64,000 bases of DNA from Neoceratodus forsteri (taxonomy: Eukaryota > Chordata > Ceratodontiformes > Ceratodontidae): contig CM057453.1 in NCBI GenBank assembly GCA_016271365.2, forward strand, positions 1,075,903,001-1,075,967,000. The letters run 5' to 3'. Of the stretch, positions 21,001 through 32,965 are shown piece after piece; the first letter of the stretch is position 1; each line of letters starts with the position of its first letter. The notes beneath the pieces are model-generated. The model searched no databases, had not been told where the DNA came from, and saw only the letters and a program-made list of their open reading frames with translations. The position numbers were made by a program, and so were the translations under genes.

Positions 21001-21115
21001 GGACAGATTAACTGGAGCTCAATATGTATACACTTGAGCAAAGGAGGGAGAGAGGTGATATGATTGAAACATTCAAACACCTTACCCACTGTACAGAACA
21101 GTACATAGCTAACAA

Positions 21116-21460
21116 GCAACAAACGTTTGGCATTGACAAATGCTTGTTTACAACACCATGATGAGTGCTTGCAGGTGACACGTTTACATCAGGCAAACTG
21201 TGGGACTCTGATTATGGTCAGGTTTAGCACAGCCAAAATATGTTGTATGCATCACTTTCCTTGCAAAGAAATCTGTGCCTTCAACAATTTCATGGATTTG
21301 AGGCAAAAATATGTATGCTTCTTAGTAAATAGCATGTTTTAAAGGATTTATACATTTGTTTGTTCCTGTACAGTATCTCTGTTGAAAAATAGAACACAGT
21401 TCTCTGCAATATCTCTCTTGAAAAACAGAACATGATTCTTACACTTCGTTTTTTGTCCAG
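21116..21460. other. host DNA upstream of the sushi exon
   Basis: Single-copy-looking sequence between the CR1-1 breakpoint and a splice acceptor. It ends with a pyrimidine-rich run and CAG at 21451-21460. No other feature is seen. Confidence 0.4.
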
Positions 21461-21639
21461 AAATTGACTGTGGCAGTTTCTCTCAGTACAAGATGCAGAA
21501 GTGGTCTCAAATGGTACTGCAAGATTGGGGAGTGTAGTGTATTATCAATGCAAAGACGGGTTTTATCCTGCATCAGGAAGAAATTCCTCAGTCTGTATGG
21601 GGAATGGAGTGTGGGAAAATGTCACATTACTTTGTAAAG
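21461..21639 (+). CDS. sushi (CCP) domain exon of an unidentified host gene, with a 1-nt frameshift
   Basis: The only stretch that looks like host coding sequence. A pyrimidine tract and CAG precede 21461, and a GTAATT donor follows 21639. Both junctions are phase 1, as is usual for single-exon sushi modules. The N-terminal frame reads EIDCGSFS. The rest, in another frame, reads DAEVVSNGTARLGSVVYYQC, KDGFYPASGRNSSVC and GNGVWENVTLLCK. This gives the four-Cys CCP pattern with the GxW before the last Cys. The length of 179 nt is one short of a 1-1 exon, consistent with a single-base deletion near 21490 or a base-call error. Sushi modules mediate extracellular protein binding. I cannot name the gene. 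Confidence 0.6.
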
Positions 21640-21790
21640 GTAATTATAATCCAACATGTCTGTATGTTTTGTTTAGTTCTTTTCATGTTTTGAAAATAGA
21701 TGCAGTGGGTGAGCAGTGAGTAGAGATGGCAAAGTTGTGAAACTTTGATTCACAAAAATATCAGCAAAGTTTTCTGACTTTGTGCAAAGT
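21640..21790. other. host intron-like DNA after the sushi exon
   Basis: Follows the GTAATT donor. AT-rich, with no recognisable feature before the DIRS-E terminus that begins near 21790. Confidence 0.35.
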
Positions 21791-24486
21791 GTCATCACGT
21801 GGATCTTCCAACAATTAATCTTCAGTATTGATTCATATTTAAGGGTCTGGGGCCGGAAGCACTAGGACCCTGCAGGACTTTTTCCAACAGGGAGGAGTCA
21901 GTGTCAACTAGTGACATCACACATGCCTGATGTGAAGCTGCAGGTGCTAGCTATTAACTGTCTTTGGCTCCCTCACGTGCTTCAGTTCTGTTCTTCCTGC
22001 TGTTGAGTGCACTCTGTGGGAGCTACAGCATCTCAGTTCGACTGTCGTTGACCAACTTTCTTCTGCATTGGCACTGAAAAGCTTTCTGTTTGTGTTGCCC
22101 CTTTATTATTTTCTATGATGTCGAAGTCTGAGAGAAAAGAAAAGGGGCTAACAAGACTTCATCCCATATGGCATTGTTACCTGTGGGAGCGCATTGTTGT
22201 GACGTACTGACATCAAGTCTGCTGGGCCTGCCTTGGCCCAACTCATGATCTGGATTGTGCAAACCTCCTTCTGGACTGCTGCAACCTTGAAGTTACGTGA
22301 CAGTTGCATTGTCCAGTTCCCACCTTCAGAGGTATACAGCACATGTGTGAGGCCAAGGCCAGGTCTCTTTGCCCTTCCACTGGCTCCATACCCACTGCCT
22401 CTATTACTGTGGAAGCACAGGGCCTCATCAATGTTGCCTTGCCGAGTCTTTGCAGGCCCTGGGAGTTGATCTAGTGGATAGCTAGCTTCTTGCCGTTGGC
22501 TGGCTGAGCACCCTCCCAGTATCTCTGCCTTAAGCAGCAGTTGTCCCCAGTGTTGAGGCTGAAATTATACACTCGGTCTATGCTGGCAGACACTTCAGTG
22601 TTGCAGCCTGGTGCTCAGGTCCTGAAAGTGCCCATGGTGCTGGTGAGCAGGTAGGTGCCGTCCATGACATTTGGCCCTCCTGGTACCAGGAGAGAAACCA
22701 ACACGGGTCTTGCAGCATCCAATCGCTGAAGTGGAGATGGTGATCTCTACCCCAAGCAGACCTCTATAGCTACAGGTAGGGGTTGGCGCCACCTCTGGCA
22801 ATGGACGCGGCACTGGTTCTGGTGTTGGTTCTGGACCTGACACAGGGCATGGTGCTGGTGACTGTGACACCTCTAGTTTCATCCGGTTCTGGTGCTGTGT
22901 GTGCACTGTGGCCCCTGATAACACCTTAGTGTTGGGTGTGGTGATGGACCCAGGGTTAGAGCTGGCACCAGCTGTGGTGCCGGAGGGTTGACCCCATGTA
23001 TAGACTGTCTCCATCCTGCATCTGGTGCTGGAGGTGGCACCTGCTTGGAGTCAGAGGATTGCTTGGGCATGGAATTCTCTCTGGGCTGAAACTGAGCCTG
23101 CCACCCATGAGGACTGGAACTGCCCTGAGGTGGACTAAACTGCTCCGCTTTCCTCAGCTAGGGGTCTCCCATGGGTAGTACTGACCTGGTCACTCCTATT
23201 GTAGATTGACCATGTTTGTGTGGTTTTGCTAGATGCTTCCTTCGGTGAGGTCCACTGAGCATTCCAGCAGCCCAGGTGTAGGCTGTAGAGCCTCTGGCTC
23301 CTGTTTCCTCCTGGGCCTGTACCACCTCTGCCTGAGTTTCCAAGGATCATGGGCCCTCTTGAGCAAGCATGGAAGTGTGGCTAGTGTCTTGTTCCAGCAT
23401 CACACAATGCTATCTGTATCCAGTTCAATCCTGGCCCTCTGGCACCACCCACTTACATGTCCAGTGCCTCCTTTCCATCGGCATCCTCCTCTGAGGGCAC
23501 GGAATCTTCCCCACAGATGTCCTCGGCCTCTGAGTACTCTGTGTACCAGAGATTCGTGGTAGATATGTTGCAGGTGCTGGACACTGGCACTGTTGTCACC
23601 TGGAATACCCTGTTCTTACAGCTGAGGATTCTAGGAACTGTCAGTGCTGCAAACTGTATGTCATCCTCCTTGACACAGAGCCTTTGAGTAATGTTCTGTG
23701 ACAGTGTGGAACATCCCTGCACTCTCCCTCCAGCCCCAGGGGACATCTACGAGAGGTATTGTCAACCCATGGATTCTGCAGCTGCAGTGCCTCACCCTAC
23801 ATTGGGGCTTCAGGTTATGCAGACCCCAGCAGGGCCTCATTGCCCAGTGCATGTCTGACCTTCTGAAGTCAACTCTGTCCAGACAGGCTGGCGCAGCAGT
23901 AGTGCTGCTGTCTGCAGCGCTAAAGACCCATGTTCGGAAGCGGCATTGTGCGTCACAGGGTTGGCGGGGGATTGGATGAGCATTCCATGGACAGCTCTCC
24001 TCCTCATGAGAAGAGGATTGTGGTTTCCTGGCATGTCGGTGACACTTAGTGGGTGTGCAACAGCCGGGACCACCAAGCAATGGCGTCGGCGTTGGCAGAT
24101 GTCTCTGGGTTGGAGTGCGGGGCCGCTCGACCTGTGCTGAAGTCATTGCAAATCACGCCTCCTCGGAAACCCAAGGAGAAACCCTGGACATGAATCACCG
24201 TGAAGCCCCTGGACCACTTCTGAATGACGCCCCAGGCCTAAGTCTCGGCTGGGGCTTGTGGTGAATCTTGCTGTCGCCACTTGGGGAGCCCAGCCATAGG
24301 GGTTAAGCTAAAACCACCCAGTCTGGGCAGTCTTGGGGAGATCTGAGAGGTCTGGTCCAGGTGCTGATGAGGTGTACATCCCCACCCATTTTCCGGCAAT
24401 AAAGAAAAATGGAGAAAAAAACTCCTGTGCTCAGACAGTTGCTTTGTGCAGAAATATGTTTTCGTCAGCCTGCACCATGATGTGCA
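21790..24486 (+). mobile_element. DIRS-E, 5' part (terminus and gag-like region), interrupted by DIRS-D
   Basis: The left terminus contains GATCTTCCAACAATTAATC and CTTCAGTATTGATTCATA (about 21800-21840). The same blocks recur, inverted and then direct, at 36735-36820, as an ICR would. A gag-like start follows near 22117 (ATGTCGAAGTCTGAGAGAAA). The long gag-like stretch is heavily frame-broken, but at 23457-23687 it keeps EYSVYQRFVVDMLQVLD, typical of DIRS gag. The region breaks off at 24486, where the left terminus of DIRS-D begins. Clear RT, RNase H or recombinase parts are absent on either side. Confidence 0.6.
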
Positions 24487-24749
24487 TTCTAGGGATGTGG
24501 ATATGATGTTCATCCACACTTCAGGTGGTGTTCCTTTCTCTTAAAGACTCCGCTGGAATGTCTTCAAGCTGGCTCCTCCCACCCACCGGTGGTAACTCCC
24601 CTAACACGCCCGTGATATCAGATCTTCCTTTCCGCTAGAAGAAGAGGTTCCCTCCTTATTGCGTTCATGCTAAGTAGGCTCTTTGCTTATTAAAACTTCA
24701 GGTTATTACAAAATATTGTTTTCAGGTGACTTCTTCTTTCATCTTGTAT

Positions 24750-27010
24750 GAATGACATGAAATCAGTGCCGGATTTAAGAAATGTGCCTGCTGGCAGAAA
24801 TGTCTCGGATGGATCCGCGCACCATGTGCGCCTACTGCCTGGGCCACAAGCACGATCCCCAGGCTTTGCGCCTGTGCTGCATTCTTCCTCCTTCCACCTT
24901 ACAGGATCGACACGCCTGCCTTCTGTTGGGTCATTCAGATGACCAGGATCCTCCTGTTAAGTCCAAGGATGCCTGTCGAGTGGTCTCCACGGCTGTGGGG
25001 TCTGTTGAACAACTTCGGCTTTTAGGAAGCTGTTGCCAAGGCTGCAGATCAGGCTTCCTTGGCTATGGCCTTTTGTTGCTCTCCTTGGGCGCTTCCTTCA
25101 TGGGGGCACTCGAGATTTGTGCCAGGCCCTTCTACCCATTAGCAGGGTCCTGGGCACCAAATCCAAATCTAAATCTAAAAAGAGACTAAAAAATGGTCTT
25201 GTCAGTGATCATGGGATCGTGAGCATCCAGGCCACTAATTCCTGTGCTTCTCCAGATGTTCCAACTTTGGTCGTTCCTTGGCCCAGGCCACTAGCTTCAT
25301 AGGTTCCCCTTAGGCCAGTTGTTGGTAAGCTTGATCTTCTGGCTGAGATTTTTCTCAAGCCGGTCTACCCCGCTAGGCACAGGATGAGGCCAACATCTCC
25401 TTATCTAGGGCTCCGGTCCTACCGCTACATCTCAAGGCAGGCTGGACCAGTCCGCTGATCTGCCTCCTCTCACCCAGGATCTTCTGGACCAGGAGGAGAC
25501 TCGGCTCTGCTGGCCTCTCTGAGACCCACAGTCGGCAGCCCCGGCGGTTGAGGTCCTGGGTCCCAGATTCCGTAGCTCTGAGTCAAGAAGCCTGCATTGG
25601 CATTAACACTCGCACTCCAGCCATTCGGGGCAGCGGCGCTGCCGCTATTCCGCATCCCCGGCAAGGAGAGGCTCTGGCTAAATTGTGTCGGCACTGTGAA
25701 GATTTGATGTGGCAGCAGCTCTTGTTCACTGAGATGAAGCCCATGCCAGCCTCGACCTAGGCCATTACATGCCTTTTGCCACAGAGGCTGCAACCTTCCC
25801 TCCTCGGCAGGAGCCGACCATTGGCCTCCCCAGCCTCTCTGCTGAGTCTGGTGGAGCTGCCACCAAAACATCCACAGTCCGCCTCCAACCAAGGAGGCCC
25901 ACCCAGCATCAGGTCTTCCCCATTGGCTGTCATTCACGCTACCCTGACAGACCCCATAGGGTCAGCAGGGACTCTGGTGGTCGACCTTTATTTAATGATT
26001 CCTCGGAATCTGAGGGTTCCTCCTTGCACCCCACCCTGTGGACATGGAGTCGGCTGAGGGATTTGTTGACTGAGCAAGGCCCTACTTCCTTTATGGGTCT
26101 TCTCCGTCTCATCTTGAAGTCCATGGGTCTCCCTACGGAGCCCGTTCAGAAGCGGCCTCGGTACCCACTCACGAGATCCTCGACCAAGCGTGACTGAACT
26201 GGGAATCCTTCTCAGTCATAGAGGCCATTCTTGGCCCTGCTTTGGAGCTGTGACAGCATCCGCCTCTTGTCCTGCGCCCTGTCTTGGATGGTCCCATAAG
26301 TATGTGGTCCCTACCAGTTCCTTCGGGACTCACGGAGCACCCTCAGCCAAGGGCCTAGTGGTTGACTTTTGTTGAGACACACATGCAATGTGGGAGACGT
26401 TGGTAAGCCTCCTGAAGAGTCCAAGAAATTGGACCACATGGCCAAAAGTTTATTCTGCCTCCTCTCTCGGCCTTTGGCAAGCAGTTCAGCCATTTGTTGG
26501 GCCACTCTGCCCATGCCCTTCTGGGCACCCTCGATGAGGTGCTTCCTCATCTCCTGGCAGACTTCCACAGACCATGGTCAAGTGGGTCCGGGATCAAGGC
26601 CAAGCGGTGGCTAAGCAACAGCTCCAGACTGCCATGGACATTGGCAACTCTTGCACCTGGTCCTTGGTGGCTGTGGTTGCAACCTTTACAGCAGATACCC
26701 AGCACAAGCTAGTGTATGTCCCCTTCTTAGGCTCTGACTTGTTCGGGCCTGGATTGAGGGCACCTCACCCGTGATTGAAAAGTCTAGTGCCACCTTGGAC
26801 TCGGTGACTTCCACCCAGAGGGATCCCAAGGGCTCTAAACAGCAGAAGAAGATGCCCTTTCACCCCTCTCTGCCCCTGCTGGCCAAACTGGCACAGCCTC
26901 AGGCTGGACAAAGGTTCAGGCCTGGCAACCATGTCCAAAGTCTGTGGACACGGGTCATCTGTGTATCCAGAGGCCTCGTCCCCAGTGGCTCCTAAGCTGG
27001 TCCTTCCTCT
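24750..27010 (+). pseudogene. DIRS-D gag-like region (frameshifted)
   Basis: It starts near the ATGAATGACATGAAATC at 24748. RTMCAYCLGHKHDPQALRLC near 24830 is a Cys/His motif typical of the N-terminus of DIRS gag. The middle shows LKSMGLPTEPVQKRPRYPL (about 26120). The C-terminal part has VVATFTADTQHKLVYVPFLG, then SSATLDSVTSTQRDPKGSKQ and QKKMPFHPSLPL, the basic tail before the RT. Many frame changes are present. The segment 26640-26920 is repeated at 34180-34460. Confidence 0.65.
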
Positions 27011-27139
27011 GCCTCCAAGTCTGCCCAGTGACTGGATGAGGGTGCCTCCTCATGCCCATCCTGGGTCCTCCGATGGGCGGCTCCTCCACTTCCTTTCCGC
27101 CTGGTCCGCTGTCACCATGTACCGTGGGTCTTTGAGTGG

Positions 27140-27527
27140 TCAATCAGGGTCTGCCTCTGGAATTCAAGGATTACCCACCTTGCCAAACCCGTGCCCACAG
27201 GAGCATATGGTGTCATCGCGAAATCTTGTTGGCCGTTCGGGATGACATTGCCCAACTCCTCTGCAGTGAGGTTGTGGCCCTGTCTTGGACCCTCCAGCAC
27301 ATCCAATGTTTGTCTCCAGGTACCTCCTGATTCCAAAATGGATGGGGGCTGGTGCCCATTTTAGATCTGCCCGACTTGAACTAGTTTCTCAGGTCGCAGA
27401 CCTTCAGGATGGTCACTCTGTCTCAGCTCATGGCATCTCTCAAGCAGAATATGTAGCTTCTGCTATCTGGATCTTCAGGACGTGTCCTTTCATGTCCCAA
27501 TCTGTCAGTCCCACTGCTGGTTCCTCC
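27140..27527 (+). pseudogene. DIRS-D RT, part before the DIRS-B insertion
   Basis: The N-terminal RT blocks match the second copy at 34730-35060, for example VCLQVPPDSKMDGGWCPF and the motif A region LDLQDVSFHVPICQS near 27465-27505. The sequence stops at TTCCTCCAG, where the DIRS-B terminus begins. Confidence 0.7.
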
Positions 27528-27919
27528 AGATCTTCCTGGACATAAGTCACCACCACTCATTCACCTAGTGGGACTAGCGCCGGAGGCACTAAGACCCATC
27601 GGGGCAAACTTTTGCTGGAGGTGTCGATGCGAGGCAGCGCCCATGAGACACGGCGCCCATGAGCAGCGGCTCGGCGGTAATGACCATCTCGGCGGCGACC
27701 CTCCAGCCGCCTCAGTTCCTTTTTCCCGCCGTTGAGTGCGCTTCAGTGGCGGCGTCGCTCGCCTGTCGAGTCAAACTTCAAACTGCGCATAGTTTTCAGT
27801 TGTTTTTTTGTAACTTTATCTCGATAAGTAGTATCGCTTAATTTTATTCTATTTTCGTTAAATTTTTCTAATATTAAATTTTACTTGAAGAAGTCTTAAG
27901 CCTACTGGACGGAGTCGAC

Positions 27920-29930
27920 CATGAGCAGGTCAGGTGACGGTGGGAGACTTCATGTAAAGCTGTTCAGTCAGCGGGCTGGATCCGGTCAGCCTCCTTCTCC
28001 TCAGCGGGGTTCCAACAGCGGTCAGTCCGATGCCGGGGATGGGCGGTCCCCATAGCATAAAATAAGCAGTCGCATTCTCGGCACACCGTTCATTTACTCG
28101 GAAAACTCTTCTTATTGCAAGGTCAAAAGAGGCATCACTCAGATGGCCCTCACCAGCCATATCATGCTGGCGTACGCTCGGTTATCGTTGCTAGTTGCGG
28201 TCTCCTTCTGGAGTCGCCAACTTCCAGTGTCGTCCGTCCTGACGACCGGAGTCCCTCCCGCCTATAGGTAGGACTCCAGATGAGCAGTTTCATCAGTGGG
28301 CGCTCTTGTGAGCCAATGGCACGGAGGTTGGTTCTTCTGCCTGGCTCGGTTGCCTCGGAGCCTCGGACCCCGCCCGGGATCAGGTAGGATTGGTTGGACC
28401 TTCCTAGTGGCGTGGCGCCTTCTTCGGTGCCAGCGACTCCGTCTTGAAGTGTTCCCCCTCCCACATGGCTGCGGAGCGCGGGGCCTCACCACATGCCCTT
28501 ATCTCCTGGTTTCCTTCTCTAGCTTTCCAGGTTCCTGGGGCTTCTCCAGCGCCTTGACGGGTCTGTTGGGTTGTCGGTAGCGTTTCCGGTGCGCTGGGTC
28601 TTGCGGCGCCACGGTGGTGCCGTTGGATAAAGCTGGCGCGTTGGCGGCGTATCGCTGCGCCCGTTGAAAATCGTCGGCGCCGTTTGCGGCACCGTGCGCC
28701 CAGCGTCGTCGGCAGCGCCGTGTCGCGTTAGCCGGCCTTGGCGCGCCCGAACGGGCGCTGGGCAGCGTGCCTCTTGACACATGTCGCCTCACCGGTGCCG
28801 TCTTCAGCCACGTTTTGCCGTCTCGGCGCCGGCAGCCATAGGGACTCTCCTTGTTTTTCTGCTATTTCCTCCTCTCCTAATTTTCCTCCTTTCCTGTCCA
28901 AACAGTCCTTTCTGGACCATCAGGAGATGATGTTGAGCCTGACCCAGACCTTCGGTTGGGTGATGAAGTGGAGGAAACAGGATCTTTCTTTGCTACAGAG
29001 CCTGTGGTCGAGGACCTGTCCTTTAAGTCTCTGTTGAAGAACCTGGGATCCACTCTTTCTTCCAGACTACAGACATCGATCCTGGAAGATATTAAGACTC
29101 CAGTATCTTCATGCTTCGAGATCCCTACGGATTTGACTCCTCCGATCCAGCCTTCCTTCGAGACGCTGTCTCAAATGGTATGGAATAATCCTGCTCTTAT
29201 TCCCTCAGTGGCTAAATCCATTGATAAAGTATTCAGCTCCCAAGATCATCCCATTTGGCATCCCAAGCCTTGGGATCCTATTGTAGTCCTTGGCAGAGAA
29301 TGACAAGGTCGTTTTTCCTCAAACTACTACAGCTCTACCTATTAACAAAGAGTCTCGTAAGATTGATACATTAGGGTAAGAGAGTCTTTGCTGCCTCCTC
29401 TAAGTATGCGTATTGCCAGTTATCAAGGCTATTTTTCTCAGTATGAGTATATCCTGTGGCACTCTATGAAAAGAATGGTTGAAGCTCTTCCAGATTCGGA
29501 TTCCAAGTCAGAGCTTCTTCTGACCATTATTAGAGTATTGAGTCCAATAACCAACAGGTCAAAGCCGCCATGGACGCTTTTGACACTGCTTCTCGCTCAG
29601 CAGCCGCGGGATTTGTACTGGCGCCATTCCTGGCTGCGTACTTCTGGCTTCACGAATGATGCTCAGCAGCAGTGATGGCGCTGCCTTTGATGGCTCCTTT
29701 CTTTTTGGCCTCAGGTGGAGCAAGCCTTAGAGGCCACTCAGAAGACTAGATCAGCCATTAAGTTGGCCAGACCTCCGCCTGCCCCTCTCGGGGGCATGTG
29801 AACAGGCGTCAGTTTCATAGTCGTCAGTCCTTTCGAGGCAGAGGCAGGGGAAGCTTCCATAAAAGCCAACCTGCCCAACCTCAAAGAAGACGGCAGAAAG
29901 CGCGGGGCCTAAAGCTCCCAGCTACCTTAT
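27920..29930 (+). pseudogene. DIRS-B gag-like region
   Basis: A start-like ATGAGCAGGTCAGGTGACG lies at 27920 after the 5' repeat. Recognisable segments are 28956-29303 (EDLSFKSLLKNLGSTLSS, MVWNNPALIPSVAKSIDK) and 29388-29675 (SMRIASYQGYFSQYEYILW). After a frame change an Arg/Gly tail (SFRGRGRGSFHKSQ, near 29835) closes the region, as in other DIRS gag proteins. The GC-rich 27600-28800 stretch is 5' repeat plus the gag N-terminal part. Confidence 0.7.
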
Positions 29931-30109
29931 GAGTCGTTGGCCCAAGTTCCATCCACTCTGCCCGAGGTGGAACTTTCTCTCCGGTGGGAGGGTCGTTTGA
30001 TGTACTTCTATAACCAGTGGAAGTCCATAACTGACAAATGGGTCCTTCGGATAATTCGCAGGGTTATTCTCTCAATTTCTTGAAACCCCGAATTGTCCTC
30101 CCAGACGAC

Positions 30110-31380
30110 AACCCAGGTTGTCGGCCTCTCAGTCAGACCTCCTCACCGCGGAGATCCAGGGCCTTCTGAACAACAGGGCAATAGAACTGGTGCCCCCGCA
30201 TCTACAAACACAGGGTTCTACTCCCATTACTTTCTGGTTCCAAAGAAATCTGGGGATGCCCCATTCTAGACCTCAGAAAGTTAAACAAATTCCTCCCAGG
30301 GAGAAATTCAAGATGATTTCCTAGGTACCCTGTTACCCTTGCTGCATCAGCACGACTGGCTGGCCTCTCTGGATATGCAGGATGCTTACCAGCATATCCC
30401 GTCCACCCGACCCACCGAAGTTCCTCAGGTTTGTAGCTTTGGGTCAGCATTATCAGTTCAGAGTCCTGCCCTTTGGCTATCCTCAGCGCATGAGTTTTTA
30501 CAAAGTGTTGTGCAGTTCTCGCGCATCTCAGGAAATCGGACTCAGTGTTTCCCTACCTGGACGATTGGCTTCTAGCAAGCCCTTCCGTCTAGGGACTTTG
30601 GAAGCCGTGCAACGACTTCTCGTCTTCTCACGTCCTGTGGGAGTTCTGCTGAATTTGAAAAATCTCAACTGCAACCCTCCAGAGGCCTTTTCATAGGGAC
30701 GCTTCTAGACACCTCTTCAGCGAGGCTTTCCTTCCAGAGGACAGAAGACTCGACATCCTTGAATGGCCCGTTACATCAGGAGAACCAATCGGTTATAGCT
30801 CTCTCGATGCAGCGCATGTTGGGTCTCATGGCGTCCTCGGTCTTCACTGTCCCCTGTCTGACTGCACATGAGAACCACCCAATGGATGCTCTCCACTCAG
30901 TGGTCCCCGACCTCTCACCCCAGTCTTATCCCATCAAGGTGGCGGGCCCTTGAAGGTCTCTCACCTGGTGGTCTCAAGAGACAATCTCCTGGAAGGATTC
31001 CCCTTTGCTCACCCGGATCATCAGATCTCCATCACCACAGGCGCATCGCTAATGGGATGGGGAGCTCACTGTCTCTCCTCCACACTCAAGGTGTATGGAC
31101 TCAGTTCGAAACACATCTCACATAAATGTCCTGGAGATGAGAGCGGTCCTCTATGCAATCCGAGCTCTGAAGGATGTCCTTTGTCACAAGAACATTCTCC
31201 TTCAAACGGACAACAAAGCAGTGATGTATTACATCAACAAGCAAGGCGGTGCTCATTCTTACCCCTTGCAGGGAAGCAATGAGGGTGTGGGAGTGGTGCT
31301 TGGGCACAAGTCTCTGATTCAAGCGGTTTATCTGCCAGGTATACAAACGACCTAGCAGATCACCTCAGCAGACGGAGGCA
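30110..31380 (+). pseudogene. DIRS-B reverse transcriptase and RNase H
   Basis: The RT start resembles TEIQGLLNNRAIELVPPHLQ (30150-30210). Motif A is HDWLASLDMQDAYQHIPS near 30350-30410. The catalytic box YLDDWLLASPS is near 30555. RNase H has HINVLEMRAVLYAIRAL at 31120 and LLQTDNKAVMYYINKQGG near 31195, with Glu and Asp in place. Frame changes occur near 30300, 30560, 30950 and 31095. The catalytic motifs are largely intact, so decay is mainly by indels. Confidence 0.85.
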
Positions 31381-31389
31381 GACCCTCAC

Positions 31390-32770
31390 GGTGGTCTCTC
31401 GATCCAGCCATAGCTCGGTCCCTGTTCAAAGAGTGGGGACTCCAGACCTGGACCTTTTGCATCCCCACTCAGCGAAAACTGCCTCTCTTCTGCTCCAGAA
31501 ATCCAGGGCCTGGCATTTTCTGTCAGGATGCGTTCAGGCTGCGGTGGACAAAGCGCTTTCTTACGCCTTTCCACCGCTTCCTCTAATCCAGAGAGTATCC
31601 TCAAGTTCGAAGTCTCAGGGGACCAAGATGATTCTCATTGCTCCTTCCTGGCCTCGGCAACTATGGTTTCCTCTACTCAACAGTATGTTGGCAGCCTCTC
31701 GAGACCACTTCCTTTGCAATTCAGTCTTTTGACTCAGGGTTCGTTGGTCCATCCAACCTGAAATCACTTCACCTTCATGCTTGGCTCCTGAAGAGATAGA
31801 GTGTATCGGTTCAATGTCTCCGTAGAGTCTCAGACATCCTTCCGCTGCTCGAAGCCAGCCACCTAAAACGTACGCTTCCAAATGGAAACGTTTTTCTCTC
31901 TGGTGCAAAATCCTCTTGGAATCCCTTTCCTGTCCTCCTGGCAAGGTTCTGGAGTATCTTTTGGACCTGTCAAACTTAGGTCTTCAGTACTCCACAGTTA
32001 AAGTTCACCTTAGTGCCATCTCAGCGTTCCATGAGCGGTTTCTTCCTTAACTCTGGCTCAGTTACCTATGGTGAAGAGATTTCTTAAGGGATTCTCCATA
32101 CCAGACCCCTGTTAAGCGTCCAGTTGCAGCCTGGGACATTAACCTGGTGCTGGACATGCTCACTCGGAAGCCTTTGAACCCTTAGCTACCTGTGAGCTAA
32201 AATTTCTTACCTGGAAGACTGCCTTCCTGGTGGCCATTACCTCAGCCCGCAGGGTCTCTGAGATAAATGCCCTGGTTACGGACCCTCCGTATACTGTATT
32301 CCATAAAGACAACGTAGTTCTCCATCATCCTAAATTTCTTCCCAAGGTTGTGTCAGAATTCCATCTAAACCAACCTCTGGTACTTCGCTTACTTAGCTAA
32401 TTTCCAAAATGAAGGGAACAGTCTTCATTCCTTGGATGTTAAGAGAGCCTTGCGGTTCTATTTAGATAGAACCAAGGATGTTCGAAGACTCAGCAACTGT
32501 TCGTTTCTTTCAGCGACACCGGCTGGGTCAACCTGTCGCTATTAGATGCATCTCTTCATGGTTAGTGGCATGCCTTCGTCATTGCTATTCCATGGCTCAA
32601 GTTAAATTAGAAGGTAGAGTGTCGCTCACTCTACTAGGGCGTTCGCGCATCCCTAGCGGAATTCGCAATGTTCCAATTGCAGATATATGCAATCCGCCAC
32701 CTGGAGCTCAGTACATAACTCGTTAAGCACTATGCACTGGATGTTCATGCTGGCGACATTCGCGTTCGGC
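31390..32770 (+). pseudogene. DIRS-B tyrosine recombinase
   Basis: The end of the RT-RNase H reading (31560-31730, TKMILIAPSWPRQLWFPLL) leads into the recombinase. TYASKWKRFSLWCKILLE lies near 31875 and STVKVHLSAISAFHERF near 31995. The first catalytic Arg is in a TSARRVSE segment near 32245. SLDVKRALRFYLDRTKDVRR lies near 32435. AHSTRAFAH near 32617 has an intact H-x-x-R. The nucleophile Tyr is in KHYALD near 32725. The residue set is complete even though the frame is broken several times. Confidence 0.85.
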
Positions 32771-32854
32771 AGAACTATCTTAATGGGCTTCTATCTTAGA
32801 CGCGTGAGCTCTGGCTCTCCTGCCGCCTTTTGGGGATTATCAGCTTGGTACTCT

Positions 32855-32965
32855 CCCACTAGTGTGAATGAGTGGTGAGACTTATGTCCAGGAAGATAGG
32901 AAAATTACATTACCTACCGTAATTCTTGATCTTCTTGGACGAGTCTCCACCACTCATTCTACGCC
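32855..32965. repeat. DIRS-B internal complementary region
   Basis: The first half (CACTAGTGTGAATGAGTGG...CTTATGTCCAGGAAGAT) is the inverted complement of the left terminus at 27528-27580. The second half (AATTACATTACCTACCGTAA...GGACGAGTCTCCACC) is the inverted complement of the right terminus at 33285-33346. It therefore mirrors the joined ends of a circular form. Confidence 0.8.

Larger units (their letters stand above)
17400..21115 (+). mobile_element. CR1-1: CR1-type LINE with ORF1 and ORF2
   Basis: A plus-strand copy with ORF1 (esterase-type), AP-type endonuclease and RT in CR1 order. It is close to full length at the 5' end, which is unusual for CR1 since most copies are 5' truncated. 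Instead it lacks a recognisable 3' tail: similarity stops near 21115, soon after the TKMVQGLHSED block. Other CR1 copies here continue past that point (compare 59210-59648). Several frameshifts break the ORFs. Confidence 0.85.

Noticed and set aside
22595..23014. A Pro/Thr-rich minus-strand frame as a mucin-like gene.
   Set aside because: The repetitive GGTGCTGG-type composition gives this on either strand. It sits within the DIRS-E gag region and has no signal peptide or splice context.
23661..24146. A 161-codon minus-strand open frame.
   Set aside because: It is opposite the DIRS-E gag-like plus-strand region, has no recognisable domain, and is probably a shadow.
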